From contig NC_134932.1 of assembly GCF_051020765.1 (NCBI RefSeq), positions 9,176,001 to 9,240,000 on the forward strand: a DNA stretch of 64,000 bases. Reading direction: 5' to 3'. Position 1 is the first letter of the stretch; each line of letters opens with the position of its first letter. Below are positions 1-11,226 of the stretch, piece by piece. Under the pieces are notes generated by a model. The model did not search any database and had not been told where the DNA came from. It was given only the letters and a program-made list of their open reading frames with translations. Made by a program: the position numbers and the translations under genes. The DNA comes from Lasioglossum baleicum (taxonomy: Eukaryota > Arthropoda > Insecta > Hymenoptera > Halictidae).

Positions 1-1605
1 CTCTCTCTCTCTTCCCCCTCCCCCTGTTTCTCTGTCTCGTTCTTTATCCCTTTCTCTCAAACGTCCCCATTTCTCTCTTTCGCTCTGTTGCGTGGTTGTT
101 GCGGGCGCGGAGAGAGACCGGGCAGATGCCCGTGCTTCACCCGGCCGGAAACACCTACGCATCATGGTAGCGTGCGAGGTAGCGATGCCCAGCGATGGCT
201 ACGAGCCGCTCGCGAACAACGCTCTCCCTCCAATCGCCACGAGAAACCCTCCGGCGGAATCTTGGATCGAATACGATGGTTGAGACCAAAATTTTGCTTG
301 GATGTGAACATCTTGTTCGTTAGAAACGCTGATACCTGTCGTTCATCCTTCAACTACGAGAAATTTACTGGTCAAAGACGCTGTCGTTGGATGCAAATCT
401 TTTACGAACGCTGATTCTTACGATACAATTTGTTTTTCACGAGTCTTCAACATTTAGAACGCCTCTCTCGACGTCCATGTTTACTAGATGTTACTTCGCA
501 AAATTCTTTTCTCCACGTCGATCATTTTTCCGTCCTGTGTTTCGCTCTTTCAGCTATAACAAGGTGGAGATTACTAGCGATGGGTACGACTTCCTCGCGA
601 GTATCGTTTGCTCATAATATACACTGTACTTATAAAAGCATCTTCAGAAGCGTGAATCGTTCATTCATAGAAAATGTTTATTTCAAAACTCTCCTCTTGC
701 GTCGTCTTGCGTAAAGATTTTTAATCATCGAATGGTTCAAATTTCTCTCGTCGATAGCAAAGTTGTTTGAAACTGCAGAAATTACTGCAACACGTGCAAA
801 TGAGACGGTCTTGAAAAAAGTGCGGATTGCAATAAGGACAGAGTGAAGGTCCCGCGATCTCTTCGATCTCGTGTATCCGAACGGGTGGACGAGACAAGTT
901 GTTTCTGTTGTTAATTACGGATCCAGCGATGGGTGCGATAGCGACGTCAGGAGAGGGAAAGGGGGAGAGAGAGAGAACATTGTAATTAGATGTTTGCCAA
1001 GCCAGGTGCGATCCGAGAGTTGCAACCGATTACGTATAGATCCGACGTGTTTCCGCCGCGGGATTAATTGAATGTTATCGAGCGGAGAAGATCTCGGCAC
1101 TACATATCGCTGGCTGTGTCCAAGCTTTTTCCTCTCCTCTCCTCTCCTCTGTCGTGTCGCGGAGCCGGACAGTTTTTTGCACAAGCATCTTCTACGACGA
1201 CACAGCCACACCAAGACAAGTTCGGACGATCGATTGATTCGCTTCGCTTCTTCTCTCCTCTCTGCTTTTTATTTCCACGCGCCGCGCCGTGCCGGTTCGG
1301 AAATGGCTGTTCGTCTTATCCTTCTGCTCGGTTACCGTCGCATTTTCAATTCCCGTATTGTTGTTCAGTTAAATCAGAACGTCTGCACGTTGCATTTTAG
1401 TCCCAGTAGAATTTATGGTTGGCCAACGGCACAGTGTACCGAATGGACATTTTAGGTAGAAAGAAGTCAAGTCAGAAAATAGATGCAGCTTTCATGTATT
1501 CTTCTTTGGGAATGTTTACCGAGGTTAATTGTACCAATATTGCAAAAAGGCCCAACGAAATACCAACCATAAATGTTAATTACTAGGGTGGTCCTATTCA
1601 GAGAA

Positions 1606-2037
1606 CTTTGCAGTTGGAGCTAGTTCAACTCGAAAATTAAACATTTCTTCCTACCTCGAATAATTAGTAGACTGCGGGTCTTTACGCAAAGTAAAAACTT
1701 TGTGCATCAATTGCAAGACACAGGAGCTAGATATAAATATATATATGTATATATTTTCCACTAATAATTTTACTATATTGGTAGTAGTATATTCACACTT
1801 TTATAGTTTTCTAATCTTTTCACTGTTTTAAATTGTAGCTACTTATTTTTCTCATAAATGCATAAAATCCGGAGTCTAATAATTATATATGAAATCGAGG
1901 CAACACCTCCTCCAATACTTAAATGTTTAGTAATTGATTAGATACCAACATGTTTAATAATCTAAACAATTTTTGGAATAATAGAATAGCAATTTTTAGT
2001 GGTGACTCTGAGCCGCCACTCGAGTGCCAAGGGTTAA
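1606..2037. repeat. TTAA-type MITE (family F8), copy 1, interrupted by an F2 MITE
   Basis: The right end reads CACTCGAGTGCCAAGGGTTAA and the left side (near 1608-1650) shares the 'TTCAACTCGAAAATTAAA' stretch with a second copy at 46517-46916. The shared internal stretch TAGTAATTGATTAGATACC at about 1928 confirms homology of the two copies. The left terminus is degenerate. A TTAA border fits piggyBac-like non-autonomous elements. The copy is split by an F2 element at 1668-1878. Confidence 0.6.
1668..1878. repeat. TA-type MITE (family F2), copy a, nested in F8 copy 1
   Basis: Starts TAGACTGCGGGTCTTTACGC and ends in the inverted counterpart AAAATCCGGAGTCTA. The ~20-bp terminal inverted repeat (consensus GACTGCGGATCTTTATGCA) is bounded by TA, as in Tc1/mariner-derived MITEs. 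Length is about 210 bp. The same element recurs at least eight more times in the window. Confidence 0.75.
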
Positions 2038-3145
2038 AACGGTTAGGTGTATCGTTTGGTAAATGTGATCCGGTAGGGTTCAGTTGTTTATTGTAACCGA
2101 TCGGCGCCGTAGCTCGGGAATGAGACGTTATTGCTTATCGAGGCAGAGTTGCGATCGCGAAGAATGGAACGCGGGGGATTCGAGGAATGCAAGGTGCGTG
2201 TAACAGGCGTGACCTTCCCAAGGTCAGTCGGAGTGTAAAGGAACAATGAACACGGGACCCGATCCGTGTTAGTACGCGGCGATACAGTACAACTGCTAAC
2301 AGCAATTACGGTGTCTCAACGGAACCACGCTTTGTTAGCTTCTGCGACCATTCAGCTGGCCGACCACGCTGTAAACGAGGGATTCCTTGAGAATCTCTAT
2401 GCAAACATCCAAATAACGAACGTCCCGTCGCGTTCGCCAAGCAAATTCTCTTAAACTGCCCAAAATCATTGGAGAACTGTTCTTTCCTTTACATAAATTC
2501 CGCTTCATTCGAATCTGTAGGATCTGAAAGAGCTGTTCGGGTAATTTGTACTGACAACTTCAATTCTACAGTTTCAATATCTCATTAACTAAATGACATT
2601 AGTTTTATATCTTCGTACTTTTTAATCTCTTGACTCGCGCGCCCTGTCTCAAATAAATTTGTATTCCTGTTTTATCGACAGAGCACAGGTGCGTTCGATT
2701 CAAATTGTAATAATTAATCGTTGACTTTTTATTGCTTCACCAGAGCGCTCATACAGATCTCGTAGAATAGTTCAGCCTCGTTGAAAAAATAAACAATCGA
2801 GTCGTTATATTATTTCTGCTGCCAGAGATTGAATAACGATTGAACGGCTATTGACTGGCAATAATATGACAATTCTCGAGTCCACTAATAATGTTTATTC
2901 TATATTTAGTCTACAAAGGATTGTTCAATTACGTACCGTACCTTGTTGATTGAAAGTGAAAAGGCAGTTCACAAAAGCAGAGCAGCAACGCATCCTGGCG
3001 TCAACGGTCGAAATCAGTTAGAACGCTGTCCTAAGACAGTTTCGACTCACAACTTACAATTAGATTACATCAGACAGTAAGGATTGGAGATGCTTGAAAC
3101 GATTTGAAGAAGGCTTTGGCATGATGCGCCATCATCGTGACACTT

Positions 3146-3770
3146 ATGTACTATGTACTTCCCTTCGCCCCGCGATCACCCGCGGAGCTCCACGCTTTGC
3201 TTTATTTTGCCACGCCATCAATCAGAGCAGAGATATTGGTGCAAAATTTCACGCGCATGCGCGGCGATTTCAGCCTCAGTAAGGTAAGATTCTCGATAAA
3301 ATGGGGTACCTTGAGCACCACGCAGAATTTTAAAAAATTGATATGATTTGCTTCTGAAAAATGATGTATGTATAACATGTGTATTTATCTATATTTTGGT
3401 CGCATATTGTAGTACATGTATACTGTCTGAAAAAAGTCAATTAATTAATTTAACTGTGCTACAGATTTTAGAACACAAATGGTATTTAAAGACGAAAAAT
3501 GGTTTATTAGGTAAACACGTGGATCGCTCTGATTATGTACACGCAGTGGGTTATTGTACACTTGACTTTACATTTGGTCAAAAACCACGCGAAGAGATTA
3601 CTTTCAAAGACCTATCCAATGCTAAATTAAATTTTTTGGCTAACAAAGTAATTTGCATAAATGAGTGCGAATATAATGCAAAAATGTCTTCTTGGATGTG
3701 CGATGTTGTACGCAGATGGTACGACGAAGATCTGGATACGCCAGAATTTACCCCGAAAGAAGCAACTTAG
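3146..3770 (+). CDS. Unrecognised two-exon protein, 147 aa
   Basis: I do not recognise this protein. Proposed exons are 3146-3283 and 3465-3770. The donor reads AAG|GTAAGA, the acceptor CTACAG|ATT, both phase 0, and together they give 46 + 101 codons plus stop. The ATG at 3146 is the first in-frame ATG after an in-frame TGA (3122-3124). No signal peptide or obvious membrane segment is seen. The C-terminal half is moderately acidic and carries three cysteines in a short stretch (ICINEC, then WMC about ten residues later). Amino-acid composition and clean splice borders argue for a real gene. The gene converges on TIPRL: the two stop codons are about 290 nt apart, and AATAAA/ATTAAA-type signals for both strands lie between 3809 and 3854, so the 3' untranslated regions may overlap. 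An additional upstream exon cannot be excluded. Confidence 0.6.
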
Positions 3771-4061
3771 ATGCAACTAATCAGATACAGCCTGTATTAT
3801 CGAAAAGCTTTTATTTAGTATTAAACGATTAAACATTGAGTATATTCTTTATTCATACGTTTAACATCACATGGCAAATATCAAGAATTCTTTGCTACCG
3901 TTTGTGTAGGAAAATCAATCGAACTGCGCGATTCTAGTGGACTATGGAACAATTTTGAAAGTCATTTTGCACTGCGTGAAATCATGCAAATTCTTATTTG
4001 ATAGAGTACGCTCGTATGGTAATTACCATAAATTGTGATATTATAGGTACACGTATAGTCC

Positions 4062-5386
4062 TTAGGTAACAGAGTTATCTGTTTTGTTTACAGTAGTACT
4101 AACAGTAACACTGTCTGTTACTATTTCATTAGTTATTTCTTTGTTCGATAGTATTGTTAGTTTATGATAATGGCACCCAGTCAACAGCAAATGCGGCGCT
4201 ATTTCGCTCGGTTCGCAGAAGAGATGGGGTGGAACCTAAAATATATATATAGAATTCATTAAGATCGAAGTAATACAACGAAATATTACCTTATTTCGTT
4301 ATTCTACTCACACGTAATTCCGAAACTTTAGACTCTCTTGTCGTATATTCGCGTAACAAGTAGTCTTGCCCGAACTCGTGATAAATGCGAGTATCGTTCA
4401 CTCTTATCAATACATTATCGATTCTTAAGAAGTATCTTAACAGAATGAAGAAACTGCCAGGCATGACACGCTGTTTAAATTTAAATAAACTGAATTACAC
4501 ATTTTTTACAGTGATCGTATACTATGTACGAATTAGTCCATGCAAAAGAATGAGCAAAATATTGTCTTTTGCGTGAACTTATCCTCTTCTCGGTTATTCT
4601 ATGATTACCGAGACATCCTGTACGTAAAATTACCAACTTACAATTTTTACAGAGCAAACAGCTATCCCGTTATCATGAAGTTCATCCTCGAACAGCGTCA
4701 AGTCGTGATAAAACAAGATTTTATCTTTCCTCCTTAATTTATCCATGTCGATTCGTTCGTTAGTTTCCTCGAATTTAAAATTAGATACCGAACCGGTGTA
4801 GGAGGTAGTGAATGTCCAATCGAATGGCTTTATTTTCTCTTCCAAATATTCACTGGTTTCCGATCTATTTTCGAATGACTTTTATATAAAAACTTGTTAA
4901 AGAATTATTCAGGAAATTCGATATACATGCCTAGATTCCTTCCATGCTTCCGCACAAGCAAGCTGAATGTTGATCTTTCCATTAGAGACAGTTTTCAATG
5001 CATCCAGTGCATTGAATTGAATGTATGCCCCATCTTGATGCTTCAAAGTTAATATATTGTTCGGAAATACCATGTCAGGCATATGTGGCAGTTCTAAAGT
5101 ACGACTGAAACTGTAAAGTTTATGGTAAAGCATAAATCTGCCGTGTTATTGTGTTGATCTTTTAAATAATATTTTAAATAATATGATCTATTAAATAATA
5201 TAGTATTTACACGCAAAACTGGCAGGGATCGTCTTTGTCGGTGCAGCCATTCTCACTTTTAGAGCACTTGGAATGCAGTATGTGAGACTTTGTGTATTTA
5301 ACATGCCACGGTGGAAAAACATGTTCTTCATGATTAACAGGAAGTCGTAGGATATCGATTCCTCCGTGAACTTTAATTGTTGTCAT
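4062..5386 (-). CDS. TIPRL: TIP41-like protein (TIPRL homologue), PP2A-family phosphatase regulator
   Basis: Five exons on the minus strand: 5386-5211, 5110-4927, 4878-4642, 4470-4312, 4235-4062. All join in phase and give 309 aa. Family members (TIPRL/Tip41) bind the catalytic subunits of PP2A, PP4 and PP6 and act in TOR and DNA-damage signalling in the cytosol. Diagnostic segments are ELPHMPDMVF, FNALDALKTV, IKPFDWTFTT, LFEDELHDNG and VMPGSFFILLRYFLRIDNVL, matching human TIPRL in order. The protein is longer than human TIPRL (272 aa). There is an N-terminal insertion holding Cys41, Cys48, Cys55 and Cys58, and the last exon diverges into a Ser/Thr/Val-rich tail. An AATAAA lies on the minus strand at 3854-3849. 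The gene is divergent from the K+ channel gene at 6515. Identification is firm; the exact end of exon 4 (ELR|VPP) is slightly uncertain. Confidence 0.93.
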
Positions 5387-6514
5387 GATCTAAAGGAAAA
5401 AGTACAGATATAGGCACAAATAATGATCCTAAAAACAGAAGTACTTCAATCAATCTTTACAGAGTACAGAAAACGACAAGGTTCTTGTACACGTTTCTAA
5501 CGAGGATTTTTAGTATATTGTTTATACATCGTTGCATTTACGTCTCTTATTTATATTGTTCAATCCGTAGGTACATAAGTTTACAATGTTAACAAGAGAT
5601 ACAATTTATAACCTGTCAACGGTTCCTTATAAACACTACTTACGACGGATATTCGTTGACTTCGATCATTAAATTAGTTTCCGGCGGTCCTTTTGAATTT
5701 TCCCTTAGTTACCTGGCAGTCATTTCACTTTTTCCTCGAACTTTTTAATCTTTTCTATCTTGACGACTCTTATTCGAATCTAACAATTACCGTCTAACCT
5801 GGTCTAACCACAAAACTGCATTACCTACAGAGCAGCGGGTAAAAGATGCATTCGTGCTGAACACATACATACATGTTCTTTTTGAAGTGGCGCGCGATTT
5901 GAATCGTTTCGCACAGTTCACGCTACGTCTACATTTTTATTGTAGAATATTATCATTCCAAAATTCTAACATAATATCGAGTCAAACTTGTCATCAAAGA
6001 AATTGCCTGCACTTTTATAATATCTAGATGAATATTACGATTTCGAAATCGGGAGGAAGAATTAATTTCTTTCTTTTTTATAGACTGAAATAAGGTACGG
6101 AAAAGAAAGTTGAATATTTTTTGTTTTTATAAATGCGTGAATGGAGTTAAGATCACGACCTTGATCGAGATTCTGCGATAAATCACGGTTACGACACGGT
6201 CACAAAAAATAGTATCCCCTCTCTATCTATGTCACAGCACAGAACCGAGAATCGGCTTAGATAGCAACTTTACTGTACGTTATTTGTGTGTCTGAATATA
6301 AAAAGAATGAATAAAATATTTTGTCGTTAGCTTATTTATTGATTCTACACGAGAATTCATAAAAATTTCTTTTGCAACAACTTACCATGTGCAGAGCAGT
6401 AACAGAAGCGATAAATAAACAGGACGCGCAATTCGAGGAACGAATGTACATCGGGAAGATCGCGCAGAAGATGCATGGAAAGTCGAATTCCGGTAGGAGT
6501 TCGAGGAGCATCGT
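5387..6514. promoter_or_regulatory. Divergent intergenic region between TIPRL and the K2P channel gene
   Basis: About 1.1 kb separates the start codons of two divergently transcribed genes, so both promoters should lie here. The sequence is AT-rich. I see no TATA box I would defend and no repeat element. An open frame at 6372-6596 overlaps the first channel exon in another frame and could mark an untranslated leader exon. Nothing more specific is supported. Confidence 0.4.
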
Positions 6515-9512
6515 ATGCTCTACCATGGCATCACAGTTCCCTACGGAAATAACCGGAGCGATATTGTGGAGGATTCGAGCGAACCCAATCAGTTGAACTC
6601 GGGTGTCGGAGGCGGTTACGTGGGATCAGGAGGTGAACACGGTCCAAGAATGACGAGTAAGAAGTCCAGTCTGACCGTACAATTTAATCAACCGTGCGAC
6701 AATGTCAACGAATCCGCGGAAACGAATCAGATCATCTGCAAGGAGAACGTGCGGAAGATCAAAGCAGCTACTGGCCACGTTGGACTCCTGATTACCCTGA
6801 TGCTTTATACAGCTATTGGCGGTTTGGTAAGTTGGACTTTGGTGTTCCGCACAGTAGCATTCCCCTTCGAAATTATTGTAGTTACGTTGTTGACGATGTC
6901 ACATCCCAGGATCTAGCTGAGGTCCTGAAAAAATGAACAATCTTAATGTCTACTTCAAATTTTCAAATTTTAATCGTCAGGTTCGAACGGACTTGTTTCT
7001 GCTGCTGTACTTTTTACTACTAAGAAGATTAAAGTTGCATACAAATTGTACCATCAAAGGACCGTAGCTTTGTTAGTTAACGAAGCGAGAGGTCCAGACG
7101 TTTACAAATAAATGTTAGTAACGACCCCCGCGACTGGCACTGCTGTACATACGTACCAGCGAACTCGAGCGTCCATAGTTGTTTAGTTACGGAGTTTTAT
7201 GCGGCGCGTAATATTTATAGAGATAACAACGCGAGACTGGATTTCCAATCGGCGTCTTTATTTTTAGCGATGGGCCAATCGTAGGACCCGTTACGATGTT
7301 TTTCGGTCAAAAATAATTCCTTCCGTTCGGACAATCTGTCGACGTTCTGACGCGTTAAATTTCAACCGTCGACAGCGGAATGATTAATGTCGCTGTTGAT
7401 TAAATCGACGGTAAACTTCACTACCCCGACTACTCGAAACTCGAGAGGTTTGCAAATACAATGCCATCCAAGTCGACTCGTTGCAATCGGACCGTACAAC
7501 ATTTTTATTTCCGCAGAAATAACTGCAATTCGAAAAATCTCATTTGCCTCCGGTCGGTAACGCATTAAATTAAATTATAATTCTGTGCGCATGTTACACG
7601 TGCGAGAACAGGTGTTCCGGCACATCGAGCTTCCGGCGGAATTAGCGCGTTTGGAAAGTTTGCGCGCGAATCTGCGTAGCCAGAGACATTTGTTCGTCGA
7701 CTCCATCTCGAACAATACCGATGTGTTGAACATGCATACTTTGGTAAGTTTAAAACTTTGATGAATCCTATCTGGAGATTGCATTCGAAACGGAATATCG
7801 TTGTAGGTGAGTGTGAAATTACGCGCTTACGAGGAGGTCGTCCAAGAAGCTGTGCAGGGTGGTCTGAAGGTAGGCTTCGTGGCGGATACGAGCGATGAGA
7901 ATGACCTACCGCCGATCGTCACTGAAAGGTGGAGCGTTCTTCAAGCGGTTTTCTTCGCAAGCACTGTTCTCACAACCATTGGTATATTAACGTGTTCCTT
8001 GAAAGATCGGTTGTCCAACTTGAGCTACGATTTGAATATTTCTATTTCAGGATACGGGAATGTTGTCCCATCCACTGGCTGGGGAAGGATCTTTTGCATC
8101 TTGTTCGCTTTCGTTGGTATTCCTCTTACGCTGATAGTGATAGCCGATTGGGGGAAACTGTTCGCCGGGGCAGTGGTTAAGATCGGATTGGCCGTGAAGT
8201 CGAAACTTCCGTTTCGATGTTCCCTGTCCTGCATCCCGACCAACTTAGCCGGAAGGAGATCGCTCGGTGAGCTTGACAATACAGATGCGAAAAGATAATA
8301 ATCGTTTATTAGGGTTGTTACTTTCCTTTGAAGATCGAAGATTTTGAAGCTCCGAAGCTTCCAATTTCGGAGCTTCGATTTCAGAAACTTCGAAGCTGAT
8401 GGGAATCAAAGTTTCAACGCTTCGAAATTATTAAAGGATTAATAGAAACAGAGTTTCAAAGCTTTGAACTTCGAAATTCCGCTGGTAAGTTGTATTTGAT
8501 ACAATTACAGACACCCCTACATTTCGAAAAAAATACGCCATCACAGTTAAAAGATTGATTAAGTTATAAATTCATACGATTCGAAGCTTCAATACTTCGA
8601 AACTTCGTACACTTCGAAGTTCCCTTCGTTCCTTCGAATCGTCGAAGAGTCGAAGCTTCGGAGAAGTAACAGCCCTATAGTTTGTATGTATTATAGTAGA
8701 TCGCGGAAACTTCTACACTTCTGCGTATCGTTGTAGGAGCTCTGGCAGCGATCGTTCTCCTGTTTTTGTACCTCGCCTGTGGAGCCGGCATGTTTATGTT
8801 GTGGGAAGACGACTGGGACTTCTTCGACGGATTTTACTTTTGCTTCGTGACGATGACTACCATAGGGTTCGGAGATCTGGTCCCGAGTAAGTAGTAAAGC
8901 GTTGATGGAACGCAAAACGCGAAACCGACGCGACCAACGTCTACCTTGACCAGACCGATAGACGCTCGTGTTTCTGTTTGTGTGGTCATACGTTATTATA
9001 GCCACGCTTCGTGTCGTCGCTCGTACGCAGAGAAGCCGAAATACACCCTACTCTGCACCCTTTACATTCTGGTCGGTCTGGCGTTGACCAGCACCATCAT
9101 CGAGCTCGTCAGGCTCCAGTATACTCAATCCTGGAGAAGACTGCAAAGACTCAGCGGGCCATTGGCCGAAGCTATTCGCAGGCTGGGAGAGCAAGCTGGT
9201 GGCGACATGTCCGCGTTACATTCCGATCTTAGGCATGACCTTCCATTTTCTTACTCTACGTTTTAATAGACTTGCATTATGATCCTCGTCGCTGAGTCAT
9301 CATTGTGTAAAACACATTTCAGGAAAGTGTTGACCGTGGTATCGATGCCACGTTTGAAATGGTCGGCTTCCTTCAATCGCGCAGACCCGAAGGACCAAGA
9401 TTGGGAGGAGGCGGTGGAGGCTGTACTCCGCGACATCGCTGCAACAACAAACAACTCACAATCGAATAATAAACCGATAGTGCAAATTGTTATTTACGAG
9501 TCCAGCGTCTGA
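6515..9512 (+). CDS. Two-pore-domain (K2P) potassium channel, 458 aa
   Basis: Seven exons: 6515-6826, 7612-7743, 7807-7981, 8051-8266, 8737-8886, 9031-9232, 9323-9512; all phases agree. K2P channels are plasma-membrane dimers carrying background K+ current. The order is classic: TM1 (about residues 88-106), extracellular cap helix (VFRHIELPAELARLESLR), pore 1 with selectivity filter TTIGYGN (204-210), TM2 (217-240), TM3 (281-300), pore 2 with TTIGFGD (319-325), TM4 (335-357), then a cytosolic tail of about 100 residues. The N-terminal ~85 residues are hydrophilic and variable. The filter pair GYG/GFG is normal for the family. The start is the first in-frame ATG after a TAG at 6494. The intron before the last exon has a GC rather than GT donor (AG|GCATGA). 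It resembles insect TWIK-like channels, but I cannot assign a named subtype. Intron 4 contains an F1 repeat element. Confidence 0.9.
8311..8676. repeat. TTCGAAG-rich MITE (family F1), copy 1, in K2P intron 4
   Basis: Termini are AGGGTTGTTACTTTCC at the left and GGAGAAGTAACAGCCCT at the right, an imperfect inverted pair. The interior is made of many GAAGCTTC/TTCGAA palindromic blocks. A second copy in inverted context sits at 27899-28273. There is no coding capacity. About 365 bp. Confidence 0.7.
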
Positions 9513-9580
9513 CCGGTCCGAATTTTTTCTTTTTTTTTTTATTGAGAAAATCTCAGAAGACATCTATTACAACGTTATAG

Positions 9581-9815
9581 CTATGCAGCTTTATGAAAAT
9601 AGTTATACATTCGCAGCTGTATGCTTCCGAATAATGCAAATTAGGCTGCCGAATAATGCAAATTAAAACTCGTAAACGTAAAAATAGGACTTTTGAGAGC
9701 GATCGTGGCCTAGATTAATCTTTCATCTAGCGCTTTTCAGTACTGTAAAATCCCATCTTTGCATTACCGAGAAATGAGAAGGAGCATCCCGCACCCTAGC
9801 AATCCTGTAAACACG
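9581..9815. repeat. Half of a palindromic MITE (family F7), copy A
   Basis: Only one arm and part of the middle are present: the block AGGACTTTTGAGAGCGATCG followed by ATCTAGCGCTTTTCAGTACT and GCAATCCTGTAAACACGAG. It matches the right arms of fuller copies at 27817-28567 and 60608-60835. It lies just 3' of the channel gene and may be part of its 3' untranslated region. Confidence 0.6.
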
Positions 9816-11226
9816 AGTATACCCCTTTATGTGGCTTCCATCTGGTTTAGGAGGTCGTTTCGAATTGAGCGCGCGAAATGCGCGCGTCGAAACGTTGGTT
9901 AGAGTACGCGCAGTAGCCGACATAATCCAGAGTTCGATCCGCTGTCTGTAATGTTGGACCGACCGGATTGACGAAAACAATAATTTTCTAGAGAAGCGGT
10001 CGCTAAATTTAGAAATCGCGGCACCGACCGAACCACGACGTTGGTTGACGTTGTTCTGCGTCCTTGGTCGGCCTTCGTGGTAGTTCTCGGTGACAAACGG
10101 ACCTCCGGGTGGTCCAGATCATGCAAAATACGACCCCTCTTCGAAACATCACCGAGAGGCCCTCGGCTCTCGTGTGCATCGCTTATCGTGTGCGTATATT
10201 TTAACAACAAAATCCGATTACCAGAATCAGATTGTAGACTCAGCAGTGTGCTCGTACATGACAGTTCTGTGTTAACGAATGTATATATACACTTGTGTGA
10301 ATGTCAATAGTAGTCAGAACGCCTCTCGCGTTTTCTATCATTTGATCGATGAAAAGAGGAAGCAAGATTAAACGAATCACTCGAGGAAACAATGATCTCT
10401 CATCAATTTTCGAATAATAATTGTTTCTCATGGATAGGCACTTCAGAAATCATATCTAAACAGGGTCGTATTATGTCATAACACATTGTGCACAATAATA
10501 TGCAGATACTATACCATATCCTATGTCTTCCATAGTTGTGACAATCGGTACAAATAACTACGTATACCGGAATGTATCATCGTAATTCTCGATTATATAA
10601 ACTGTGTGCAAAGATATTTAGTAGACGACTATAGAAGTAATAAATATAAATATACATTTCGTAGATCAACAGTACGTGACCTTTAATTCAGTATGTACAC
10701 AGAGGGTCTCTCATTAGACTCAGGATATCTGTTTAAATGAATCGAGTGATGAACGGCATGAATGATTTAGGCGTCGTGCTCGTACGTTTGGCTTCCGCGG
10801 TTTTGTTGAAAACGTACGATCAAGTAGCTCGTTCGAATTGTAAGTTGATCGTTGTTTCGACAGAATCGTAAACAACGTCGACGCAACGAATTTTAAATTC
10901 TAATTTTAAACAATTAAACATTTCTTCCGACTTAGGACAATACTATTCTTCTATTTTTTTTCTTTTGATGGATATGAAATTGATACAATACCTCATACAA
11001 TACTTAAATGTTCAGAAATTGATTAGATAGCAACACATCGAGTGAACAAGTTAGCTGGGAACACCCTGTATAATAAGTACGCAAAGATCCGCAAACTATC
11101 GATAAAATACAGAATAGAAAATTGATTGCAATTAGTAGTTTTTTAGTGTCTCGAGCGACAAATCTCCTATAAACTATAAATAATTCCATGCGCTTGAAAT
11201 TTTGCCTCATTTAGCAAGTCAGTGTG
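9816..11226. other. Intergenic stretch without a supported gene
   Basis: Open frames of 60-100 codons occur on both strands at 9899-10310 but overlap one another and show no motif. A possible AATAAA for the channel gene lies near 10641. From about 10900 to 11060 there is weak similarity to the F8 element middle (AATACTTAAATGTTCAGAAATTGATTAGATA) and a CACCCTGTATAAT terminus typical of a transposable-element end. Nothing else is seen. Confidence 0.4.

Larger units (their letters stand above)
1..3145. other. Non-coding stretch, no supported gene
   Basis: The stretch opens with CT-rich low-complexity sequence (about 1-75). Open frames up to 127 codons exist near 1070-1455, but they have no splice context, no familiar motif and overlap each other in several frames, so I do not call a gene. 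The part around 90-1450 is more GC-rich and could be 5'-untranslated exon sequence of a gene outside the window; that is only a guess. A degenerate MITE with a second MITE inside it lies at about 1606-2037 and is listed separately. From 2040 to 3145 I see nothing interpretable. Confidence 0.5.

Noticed and set aside
3094..3282. Alternative frame starting MKRFEEGFGMMRHH over exon 1 of the unrecognised gene
   Set aside because: It ends without a phase-compatible link to the long downstream exon, whereas the 3146 frame joins it exactly.
8311..8676. Dense TTCGAAGCTTCGAA blocks as possible heat-shock elements
   Set aside because: HSF sites need alternating GAA/TTC with two-base spacing over at least three units; here TTCGAA has no spacing, and the blocks belong to a dispersed MITE.
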